Source of the DNA: Sphingomonadales bacterium UBA6157
GTDB lineage: Bacteria > Pseudomonadota > Alphaproteobacteria > Sphingomonadales > Sphingomonadaceae
Length of the DNA stretch: 14,916 bases
Reading direction: 5' to 3'
NCBI GenBank assembly: GCA_002423025.1
Contig: DIUN01000037.1
Coordinates: forward strand, 1 to 14,916
The position numbers and the translations under genes were made by a program. The notes below the pieces were generated by a model that made no database searches, was not told the origin of the DNA, and was given only the letters and a program-made list of their open reading frames with translations. Shown here in pieces: positions 7,217-13,677 of the stretch; the first letter of the stretch is position 1; each line of letters starts with the position of its first letter.

Positions 7217-8125
7217 ATGAGCAGCAATTTCGATTCCCCCGGCCGCATCAAGTGCGGCACCGTGACCACGCCGGACATCGCCGCCAGCCTTGCCGATTAT
7301 ACCGGGCTGCTCGGCCTTGCGGTGCTGGAGGACACACCGGTAAGCCCCAGCCTTGCCGCTGCCTGGGGTGCGCCCGCGAGCGCCGGCCGTCGCAGCGTGC
7401 TGCTGGGCGCGGCGGATGGCCAGCCGGCGTTCCTGCGGCTCATCGAGGGCAGCACCGTGCCCGGCTACAGCCCGCTGCGCAGTTTCGGCTGGGCGGCCTA
7501 TGAGCATAGCGTGGCGAGCTGCGATGCGCTTTATGCCGATATCAAGGACAGCATCGGCTTCACCGTCATCGGGGCGCCCAAGCTGGTGCCAGGTTTCGAT
7601 AATTTCATTCCCTTCCAGGTAGTTGGACGCGCCGGCGAGGTGCTGTATCTCAACCAGGTGCTCAACGGCGCGATGGCGGATCTCGATCTGCCGAACACCT
7701 TGGCGCGGGTCGACCAGATGTTCATCGCCATCCTCGCTGCGCCGGACCGGGCGGCGGCGGTGGCCTTCCATCAGCAGGCGCTGGGCTTTGAGGAAGGCCA
7801 GACCTGGACCATCCCCTACAGCGTCATCAACAACAGCTTCGGCCTGCCCGATGATACGCTGACAGCGATGACCATGACGAAGACCGGGCGCCTGCCGGCC
7901 AGCGAGATTGACCAATATCCCGCCGCCGCCACCCCGCGCCCCTGCGCGCCGGGTGAGTTGCCGCCGGGCAACGCCATGATCAGCTTCATAACCGCCAGCC
8001 TCGATGCCGTGGCGGCGCCGTTCCTCACGCCGCCCGAGCGCCGCGATGGCCCACTTTATGCCGGGCGGCGCAGCGCCACCTTGCGCGGTGCTGCCGGCGA
8101 ACTCATCGAGTTGATCGAAGCATGA
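7217..8125 (+). CDS. VOC-superfamily protein, two tandem modules
   Basis: The 302-residue protein reads as two glyoxalase/extradiol-dioxygenase-type beta-alpha-beta-beta-beta modules. Module 1 is about 11-150, with VTTPDIAASLADYTGLLGLAVLED; module 2 is about 163-302, with MFIAILAAPDRAAAVAFHQQALGF and the closing strand GELIELIEA. Members bind a metal and act on varied small molecules; the substrate cannot be told, and I could not assign metal ligands with confidence. The start at 7217 is preferred over 7193 because AAGG at 7206-7209 is well spaced. It overlaps the following hydrolase-fold gene by 4 nt (ATGA), so the two are almost certainly made together, which points to a shared small-molecule catabolic step (inference). 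Confidence 0.85.
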   Translation: MSSNFDSPGRIKCGTVTTPDIAASLADYTGLLGLAVLEDTPVSPSLAAAWGAPASAGRRSVLLGAADGQPAFLRLIEGSTVPGYSPLRSFGWAAYEHSVASCDALYADIKDSIGFTVIGAPKLVPGFDNFIPFQVVGRAGEVLYLNQVLNGAMADLDLPNTLARVDQMFIAILAAPDRAAAVAFHQQALGFEEGQTWTIPYSVINNSFGLPDDTLTAMTMTKTGRLPASEIDQYPAAATPRPCAPGELPPGNAMISFITASLDAVAAPFLTPPERRDGPLYAGRRSATLRGAAGELIELIEA

Positions 8126-9543
8126 CCATCACCCGCCATTTCATCGATGTCCGCAATGCCGATGGCAGCGCCCGGCGCGTGCATTATCGCCGCGCCGGCT
8201 CCGGGCCACCGTTGCTGCTGATCCACCAGTCCCCGCGCTCCAGTGCCGAATATGAGCCACTGCTGGCCAAATGGGCGGCGGACTTCACCTGCCTCGCGCC
8301 GGATTCTCCTGGGTTTGGTGAATCTGCACCGCTGCCTATGGCGGCGCCGGATGTGAATGACTACGCCGATGCGGTCTTCGCCTTCATGGACGCGATGGGG
8401 CTGGACAAGGCCGGCGCTTATGGCTTCCACTCCGGCGCGATCACGCTGATCACCGCCGCCAAGCGCGCGCCCGGGCGGTTCACCGCCGTCGCCGCCAATG
8501 GTTATGCCGTGTGGACCGACGCCGAGCGCGCCGATTTTGGTGCCAATTACACGCCGCCGTTCGTTCCGCTGGCTTATGGCGAGCATCTGACCTGGCTGTG
8601 GCACCGGCTGCGCGAGCAGAGCTGGTTCTTCCCCTGGTATGCCGCCGATGATGCGCACCGCATGAGCGTGGCGCATGACAATGCCGAGGCCAACCATGCC
8701 ATGGCGATGGATGTGCTCGCCGCCGGCAGCAGCTATGCGCAGGGTTATGCCGCCATGCTGCAGGCGCCGCGTGACCTGCCCGAGCCGGGCGCGCCCACCC
8801 CGCCGGTGTTCATCTGCGGCCGCAATGGAGATCCGCTGCAATCGCATATCGACCGGCTCGGCACGCTGCCCATCGGCTGGGCGGCCCAGAAGCTGGCGAC
8901 CGAGGAAGACACCGAGGACGCCTCGCGTGCGTGGTTGCTGAGCCACACGGCCAGCGCCATGCCGTTGCCGCGCGCGCCCGATGACCAGGGTTATGCCATC
9001 GTCGCCGGCTTTGGCCAGCTGCACTGGCTGGGGGACCGTGCATGTGGCCATCTACACCTGCATGCGCCGGGCTGTGCCGCCGAGATGGTGGCGGCGCCCG
9101 GCACGCTGGCGCTGGACTTGCCGGGCCATGGTCTTTCCGATGGCTTTGCCGCCGCGCCGGGCCTCGAGGCTGTTCTCGATGTGCTGGAGCGCGGCCTGGC
9201 CAGCCTGACGACCGCTGATCTGGTGCGGATTACCGGCGAGGGCGCTTCGGCCCGGCTAGCGGCGCGGCTCGCCGCCCGGCTTGGCATTGCGGCGGAGCCG
9301 GTGGCCGATACAACTGGCGCAAGCTGGCCGGACCTGACGCCGGACCGTTTCGGCAGCCACCTCACGCGCGCCTGGGGCTTTGCCCGCGCCGAGGCGGCTT
9401 TCACGCCATGGGATGCGCCCTGCGCCGCCAATGCGCGGCCGCTGACAGCGGATGCGCTTTCACCGCTGCGCCTGCACCGCCGGGTGCTGGCGGCGCTGCG
9501 GGCGCGGCATGTGCCGGAGCTGATTGCGGCGCTGCGCGACTGA
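8122..9543 (+). CDS. Alpha/beta hydrolase-fold protein with a second, degenerate partial copy of the fold
   Basis: The 473-residue protein is about 180 residues longer than a usual member. Residues 1-290 form one domain: LLLIHQSPRSS (31-41), DSPGFGES (61-68), an elbow GFHSG (101-105), a cap (~130-215) and VFICGRNGDPL (229-239) at the usual acid strand. Residues ~291-473 repeat the pattern: DLPGHGLSD (332-340), an elbow-like TGEGASA (371-377), and HLTRAW...PW (413-430) matching HLTWLW...PW (155-172); it ends at the cap. The canonical GxSxG is absent from both elbows: GFHSG puts His at the nucleophile position. HQ(S/T)PRS with GxH(S/T)G recurs in a hydrolase subfamily I recall, so domain 1 may be active by another route. 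No signal peptide. It is coupled to the VOC gene by ATGA. Confidence 0.85.
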   Translation: MTITRHFIDVRNADGSARRVHYRRAGSGPPLLLIHQSPRSSAEYEPLLAKWAADFTCLAPDSPGFGESAPLPMAAPDVNDYADAVFAFMDAMGLDKAGAYGFHSGAITLITAAKRAPGRFTAVAANGYAVWTDAERADFGANYTPPFVPLAYGEHLTWLWHRLREQSWFFPWYAADDAHRMSVAHDNAEANHAMAMDVLAAGSSYAQGYAAMLQAPRDLPEPGAPTPPVFICGRNGDPLQSHIDRLGTLPIGWAAQKLATEEDTEDASRAWLLSHTASAMPLPRAPDDQGYAIVAGFGQLHWLGDRACGHLHLHAPGCAAEMVAAPGTLALDLPGHGLSDGFAAAPGLEAVLDVLERGLASLTTADLVRITGEGASARLAARLAARLGIAAEPVADTTGASWPDLTPDRFGSHLTRAWGFARAEAAFTPWDAPCAANARPLTADALSPLRLHRRVLAALRARHVPELIAALRD

Positions 9544-9571
9544 GATTGCAGCAGCCGAGTTCCAGCGGGCG

Positions 9572-10789
9572 TCAGAAGAACGCCTGAATCCCCGTCTGAG
9601 CCCGGCCCAGGATCAGCGCGTGCACATCATGCGTGCCCTCATAGGTGTTGACCGCCTCGAGGTTCATGACGTGGCGGATCACGCCATACTCATCGGAGAT
9701 GCCGTTGCCGCCATGCATGTCCCGCGCCTCGCGGGCGATGGCCAGTGCCTTGCCGCAATTGTTGCGCTTCAGGAGTGAGATGGCTTCGGGCGCAAGGGTG
9801 TGCGCGTCCATCAGCCGGCCCGCGGTGAGCGCCAGGTTGAGGCCCAGCGTGATTTCGGTCTGCATGTCCGCCAGTTTTTTCTGCACCAGCTGGGTGGCAG
9901 CGAGCGGCCGGCCGAACTGCTGGCGATCGAGCGTGTATTGCCGGGCCGCGTGCCAGCAGAACTCCGCTGCGCCCATCGCGCCCCAGCCGATGCCGTAGCG
10001 GGCGTTGTTGAGGCAGCCGAACGGCCCGGCCAGCCCCTCGACACCGGCTAGCACGCGATCGGCCGGCAGATGCACATCGGCGAGCACGATCTCGCCGGTT
10101 ACGCCGGCCCGCAGCGAGAACTTGCCTTCAATCTTGGGGGTGGAAAAACCAGCATCCCCGCGCTCGACGACAAAGCCGCGAATCCGCTCATCCTCGCATT
10201 TGGCCCAAACCACCGCGACATCGGCGAGTGGTGAATTGGTGATCCACATCTTGGCGCCGTTGAGCATCCAGCCGCCGGGCACGCGCCTTGCGCGCGTCTT
10301 CATGCCGCCGGGGTCAGAGCCGGCATCCGGCTCGGTCAGGCCGAAGCAGCCGATCAACTCGCCGCTGGCGAGGCCCGGCAGATATTTCTCGCGCTGCGCC
10401 TCCGAGCCATAAGCCCAGATCGGGTACATCACGAGGCTGGACTGCACGGACATGGCGGAGCGATAGGCGCTGTCTACCCGCTCAACTTCGCGTGCGATCA
10501 GGCCGTAGCCGACATAGGATGCGCCGGCGCAGCCATAGCCCTCGATCGTCGGCCCGAGCAGGCCGGCGGCACCAAATTTGCGCATCAGCTGCGGATCGAA
10601 TTTCTCGTGCCGGTTGGCTTCCTTTACGACTGGCGCCAGCTCGGCATCGCAGAACGCGCGGGCCGAATCGCGGATCAGCCGCTCCTCATCGCTCAGTTGG
10701 GCGCTGAGCAGAACCGGGTCTTGCCAGTCGAAACGAGGCCATTTGGGAGCCTGATGCTGGTGGTTTTCGAGGGGCACGTGCGCGTTCAT
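9572..10789 (-). CDS. gcdH: Glutaryl-CoA dehydrogenase
   Basis: GcdH oxidises and decarboxylates glutaryl-CoA to crotonyl-CoA in lysine, tryptophan and some aromatic degradation routes, using FAD. The 405-residue product resembles mitochondrial GCDH throughout: YRSAMSVQSSLVMYPI (109-124) with Arg110 of the decarboxylation site, FGLTEPDAGSDPGGM (149-163), CLNNARYGIGWG (259-270), LLKRNNCGKAL (339-349), and the catalytic Glu384 in NTYEGTHDVHALILGRA. These features separate it from other acyl-CoA dehydrogenases. The start at 10789 gives the usual N-terminus; its GGAG Shine-Dalgarno lies inside a 24-bp palindrome. It follows the classical hydrolase by 77 bp on the same strand and converges on the 8122-9543 gene with 28 bp between stops. 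Confidence 0.97.
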   Translation of the reverse strand: MNAHVPLENHQHQAPKWPRFDWQDPVLLSAQLSDEERLIRDSARAFCDAELAPVVKEANRHEKFDPQLMRKFGAAGLLGPTIEGYGCAGASYVGYGLIAREVERVDSAYRSAMSVQSSLVMYPIWAYGSEAQREKYLPGLASGELIGCFGLTEPDAGSDPGGMKTRARRVPGGWMLNGAKMWITNSPLADVAVVWAKCEDERIRGFVVERGDAGFSTPKIEGKFSLRAGVTGEIVLADVHLPADRVLAGVEGLAGPFGCLNNARYGIGWGAMGAAEFCWHAARQYTLDRQQFGRPLAATQLVQKKLADMQTEITLGLNLALTAGRLMDAHTLAPEAISLLKRNNCGKALAIAREARDMHGGNGISDEYGVIRHVMNLEAVNTYEGTHDVHALILGRAQTGIQAFF

Positions 10790-10792
10790 GGA

Positions 10793-10816
10793 AAATACTC
10801 CAAGCTTGAAGTATTT
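10793..10816. promoter_or_regulatory. 24-bp near-perfect palindrome covering the gcdH Shine-Dalgarno
   Basis: The arms AAATACT (10793-10799) and AGTATTT (10810-10816) flank a CAAGCTTG core (10801-10808); only the pair 10800/10809 fails to match. It is AT-rich in a GC-rich region. On the minus strand it ends 4 bp before the gcdH ATG, and the GGAG ribosome-binding site lies within one arm. It could be an operator for a dimeric repressor, or an mRNA hairpin that hides the ribosome-binding site. Confidence 0.6.
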
Positions 10817-10866
10817 CTCATAAACGCCGCGCCGCCGCGCGTCACCCCCTGAAACGCATGGCGTTC

Positions 10867-11775
10867 TCAGGCGGTGGCGACACGCCGCAGCCGGGAGGTG
10901 GATTCCGCCGCTGCGGTATCGCTCACCCGAAGCAGTGCGGCACGAACCTCATCGCCGCGCTCCAGCGGCACGAAATGCGTGGTGCCGGGAAGCCGGTCGG
11001 CGCTGACGCAACGTTGGTGCGCTGCCATGATGGCGAATTCCCGCTCGGGTACGGTGGAGCGGATCTCGCCCGCCACCAGAGCAAAGGGGCAAGTGAGCGT
11101 GGCCAGCGCCTGTTCCACCGATGTTGTGCCGCCGCGGAAGGTCGCGGCCTCCCATGATGGGGTGCAGGCGAGCGCCAGCGTGCCATCAGGCTGCGGCAGA
11201 AGGCCGTCGGCCAGATAGGCCTCAAGATCATCATCGCTCCAGGTGGAGAACACGCCACGGCGGCGATAGGCGGTGCGCACCGCTTCCATGTCCGGAAAGG
11301 ACGGCCGGCGGCGCACTGCCTGTTCGGCCATCGGGTTCGGCAGCACTTCACCATCGGCGGCGGCGCGCGCAAGGGCAAAGGGCAGCATCGGTGGATCGAG
11401 CATCACCAACCCTGCCACGCGCTCGGGCCAGGTGGCGGCAGCCAGCAGCGACACTGTGCCGCCGAGAGAATGGCCGGCGAGCAGCCAGGGCCTCTCAGAG
11501 TCGACTGAATCCAGAATCGCCAGCATGTCTTCGGCATAGGCCTCCCAGGTCATGCAGGCCCGGTCATCAGTGGCGGCGGTGCTGCGGCCATGGCCGCGGG
11601 CATCACTGGCGATGATGCGGAACTGCTTCGCCAGTGGTGCCAGCAGCCGGGCATAAACCCCTGCATGCATGCCGGTGGCATGGGCGAAGTGCAGGAGCGG
11701 CGCACCGGCCGGTGCCTCGTTCCAGTCCAGGACGGAAAACTGCCCCGCCGCCGTTTCGATCTCAATCCGCTGCAT
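10867..11775 (-). CDS. Alpha/beta hydrolase, classical serine type
   Basis: The 302-residue cytoplasmic protein has the expected fold markers: LLHFAHATGMHAGVY (27-41) at the oxyanion strand, SDARGHGRS (57-65), and the nucleophile elbow AGHSLGG (100-106) with Ser103. The His near the C-terminus is probably the one in LPGTTHFVPLE. At the usual acid strand the sequence is LVAGEIRSTVPE, so the acid may be Glu rather than Asp, or may lie elsewhere. The substrate is unknown; esterases, C-C hydrolases and lactonases share this pattern. The start at 11775 overlaps the end of mtnP by 14 nt, indicating one transcript. There is no signal peptide. The C-terminal tail is Ala/Ser/Arg-rich. Confidence 0.9.
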   Translation of the reverse strand: MQRIEIETAAGQFSVLDWNEAPAGAPLLHFAHATGMHAGVYARLLAPLAKQFRIIASDARGHGRSTAATDDRACMTWEAYAEDMLAILDSVDSERPWLLAGHSLGGTVSLLAAATWPERVAGLVMLDPPMLPFALARAAADGEVLPNPMAEQAVRRRPSFPDMEAVRTAYRRRGVFSTWSDDDLEAYLADGLLPQPDGTLALACTPSWEAATFRGGTTSVEQALATLTCPFALVAGEIRSTVPEREFAIMAAHQRCVSADRLPGTTHFVPLERGDEVRAALLRVSDTAAAESTSRLRRVATA

Positions 11776-12646
11776 CGCCTGCCTTACGCAAAATTCGTTC
11801 CATTACCGCATCGAGCTTTTCGAGCGCGGCCCAATCTCGCGCTTCTGGCGCGGTGATGAGGGCCATGTCCAGCACTGTATCGATAGGCGAAGGCGCGCGC
11901 ACGGCGGGCAGCGCCGCCACCAGTGCCTTTACGGCAGCGCGAGCGATGGCGGCGTTGGCGGCCATGAGGCGCAAGATCTCCGGCACATCGACATCGCCGC
12001 CCTCGTGCCAGCAATCATAATCCGTCACCATCGCCAGCAGCGCATAGGGCAGCTCGGCCTCACGGGCGAGCCGTGCCTCGGGCATGGCCGTCATGCCGAT
12101 CACGTCGCAGCCCCATTGCCGGTAGAGCCGGCTCTCGGCCCGTGTCGAGAATTGCGGGCCCTCCATGGCGAGATAGGTGGCGCGTTCATGCACCAGCGCC
12201 CCCGCCGCGCGCGCCGCCGTCGCGGCCATTGCAGTGAGCCGGGGGCAAACCGGGTCAGCCATCGGGACATGCGCCACCAGCCCCTCGCCAAAGAAGCTGG
12301 AAGGCCGGCCCTTGGTGCGATCGATGAACTGGTCCACCGCCACAAACTGCCCTGGCGCCATCGCCTGGTTGAGCGAGCCGACCGCCGAGACGGCGAGCAC
12401 ATCCGTGCAGCCCAGCCGCTTCAGCACATCGATATTGGCGCGCGCGTTGAGCAGGTGCGGCGGCACGCGGTGGCCCCGGCCGTGACGCGGCAGGAACACC
12501 AGATCGGTGCCATCAAGGCTGCCGGTGAGCAACTGGTCAGAGGGTGCGCCCCATGGGGATTCGGCCGTAACCCAACGGGCATCGGCCAGCCCCTCCAGCG
12601 CATAAATGCCCGATCCGCCGATGATGCCGAGTTTCCACGCCGTCAC
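11762..12646 (-). CDS. mtnP: S-methyl-5'-thioadenosine phosphorylase
   Basis: MTA phosphorylase splits methylthioadenosine, a by-product of polyamine and homoserine-lactone synthesis, into adenine and methylthioribose-1-phosphate, opening methionine salvage. From a GTG start at 12646 the product has 294 residues, normal for the family. Motifs: KLGIIGGSGIYALEG (5-19), PRHGRGH phosphate site (53-59), AVSAVGSLN (85-93), MEGPQFSTRAES (161-172), GMTAMPEA (185-192) and TDYDCW (208-213). The GTG was chosen because GGGAGAG lies a few nt upstream and the lysine-leucine start fits the family. An in-frame ATG at 12709 would overlap the divergent LPOR start and lacks a ribosome-binding site. It heads the mtnP-hydrolase(-gcdH) group. 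Confidence 0.95.
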   Translation of the reverse strand: MTAWKLGIIGGSGIYALEGLADARWVTAESPWGAPSDQLLTGSLDGTDLVFLPRHGRGHRVPPHLLNARANIDVLKRLGCTDVLAVSAVGSLNQAMAPGQFVAVDQFIDRTKGRPSSFFGEGLVAHVPMADPVCPRLTAMAATAARAAGALVHERATYLAMEGPQFSTRAESRLYRQWGCDVIGMTAMPEARLAREAELPYALLAMVTDYDCWHEGGDVDVPEILRLMAANAAIARAAVKALVAALPAVRAPSPIDTVLDMALITAPEARDWAALEKLDAVMERILRKAGDAAD

Positions 12647-12707
12647 GATGCTCTCCCGCTTGCGGCCCCAAGTTGCACAGCGCCGCGCCGTGCTGCAAAT
12701 GTTGCGC
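12647..12707. promoter_or_regulatory. Divergent intergenic region between mtnP and LPOR
   Basis: These 61 bp must contain, or adjoin, the promoters of both divergent genes. A loose inverted repeat, TTGCA at 12673-12677 and TGCAA at 12694-12698, has GC-rich sequence between. The photosynthesis-repressor (PpsR/CrtJ) motif TGT-N12-ACA does not occur here. No confident -35/-10 pair was found, and the LPOR start has no obvious Shine-Dalgarno. Confidence 0.4.
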
Positions 12708-13661
12708 ATGGAAACTGCAAGAACCGTCATCATCACCGGCGCTTCCTCGGGTGTCGGGCTTTATGCCGCCAGCGCGCTGGCCAACCGGGGTTGGCATGTC
12801 GTGATGGCCTGCCGCGATCTGGAAAAGGCCGCGGCAGCAGCGCGTGAACTCGGCATTCCGGAGGCATCGCGCACGCTGCTGCACATTGATCTCGGCAGCC
12901 TCGCCAGCGTGCGGATGTTCGTGGAGGATTTCCACAAGACCGGGCGCCCTCTTGATGCCCTGGTGTGCAATGCTGCTGTTTACCTGCCACGCCTTGATGA
13001 GCCGATGCGCTCGCCCGAGGGCTATGAGATCAGCGTCGCCACCAATTATTTCGGGCATTTCCTGCTCGCCAACCTGCTTCTGCCTGACCTGCAAAAGACG
13101 GTGGCGCCACGCCTCGTCACGCTCGGCACCGTCACCGCGAACAGCGAGGAATTTGGCGGCAAGGTGCCGATTCCGGCGCCAGCGGACCTGGGTAATCTGG
13201 AGGGACTGGAAGCCGGCTTCCGTGATCCTGTGGCGATGATCGACAACAAGCCGTTCAAGCCCGGCAAGGCCTACAAGGATTCCAAGCTCTGCACGATGAT
13301 CATGAGCCGCGAGCTGCACCGGCGCTTCCACGCCAGCACCGGCATCGTGTTTTCCACGCTCTATCCCGGCTGCGTGGCCGAGACACCGCTGTTCCGCCAT
13401 GCGCCGGCGTTGTTCCGCAAGATTTTCCCCTGGTTCCAGAAGAACATCACCAAGGGCTATGTCAGCCAGGAGCTTGCCGGCGAGCGCGTTGCGGATGTGG
13501 TGGCCAGCCCGGCCTTCACCCGCTCGGGCGTGCACTGGAGCTGGGGCAACCGGCAAAAGCCGGGCCGCGAGGCATTCGCCCAGCCGCTCAGCGCCAAGGC
13601 CAATGACGAAGCGCGCGGCCAGCGGCTGTGGGATCTGACCGCCAAGCTCGTTGGCCTGTAA
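12708..13661 (+). CDS. por: Light-dependent protochlorophyllide oxidoreductase (LPOR)
   Basis: LPOR reduces the C17-C18 double bond of protochlorophyllide with NADPH, only when the pigment absorbs light, giving chlorophyllide for (bacterio)chlorophyll synthesis. The 317-residue protein has the NADPH-binding VIITGASSGVGLYAA (7-21), CNAAVYLPRLDEP (87-99), SVATNYFGHFLL (109-120) and active site AYKDSKLC (Tyr189, Lys193, Cys195). LPOR hallmarks absent from ordinary short-chain dehydrogenases are the insertion before the active site (about 146-187, GGKVPIPAPADLGNLEG), LYPGCVAETPLF with Cys222 (matching the conserved Cys226 of cyanobacterial enzymes), IFPWFQKNITKGYVSQEL (239-256) and GVHWSWGNRQ (274-283). 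It ends WDLTAKLVGL like cyanobacterial enzymes and has no transit or signal peptide. An in-frame ATG at 12699 is an alternative start. The acyl-CoA dehydrogenase gene follows after 16 nt. Base composition looks like its neighbours. Confidence 0.96.
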   Translation: METARTVIITGASSGVGLYAASALANRGWHVVMACRDLEKAAAAARELGIPEASRTLLHIDLGSLASVRMFVEDFHKTGRPLDALVCNAAVYLPRLDEPMRSPEGYEISVATNYFGHFLLANLLLPDLQKTVAPRLVTLGTVTANSEEFGGKVPIPAPADLGNLEGLEAGFRDPVAMIDNKPFKPGKAYKDSKLCTMIMSRELHRRFHASTGIVFSTLYPGCVAETPLFRHAPALFRKIFPWFQKNITKGYVSQELAGERVADVVASPAFTRSGVHWSWGNRQKPGREAFAQPLSAKANDEARGQRLWDLTAKLVGL

Positions 13662-13664
13662 AAC

Positions 13665-13670
13665 AAGGAG
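13665..13670 (+). promoter_or_regulatory. Strong ribosome-binding site that fixes a TTG start
   Basis: AAGGAG lies 7 nt before the TTG at 13678, in the 16-nt gap after the LPOR stop. No ATG is suitably placed after it. The in-frame ATG at 13651 lies inside LPOR, upstream of this site, and gives a nine-residue extension unlike the family. The site therefore decides the start of the acyl-CoA dehydrogenase. Confidence 0.75.
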
Positions 13671-13677
13671 AGCGCCG

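Noticed and set aside
10853..10865. AACGC-ATG-GCGTT inverted repeat after the minus-strand hydrolase
   Set aside because: Only a 5-bp stem with a three-base loop and no T-run; too weak to call.
12640..12720. PpsR/CrtJ repressor site for LPOR
   Set aside because: The only TGT (12700-12702) is not followed by ACA after 12 bases, and the only ACA (12677-12679) lies upstream of it.
12708..13661. Generic short-chain dehydrogenase
   Set aside because: The insertion before YKDSK, the GCVAETPLF cysteine motif and the GVHWSWGNRQ segment are LPOR-specific.
13651..13677. ATG at 13651 as the start of the acyl-CoA dehydrogenase
   Set aside because: It lies within the LPOR coding end, upstream of the strong AAGGAG, and adds nine residues unlike the family N-terminus.
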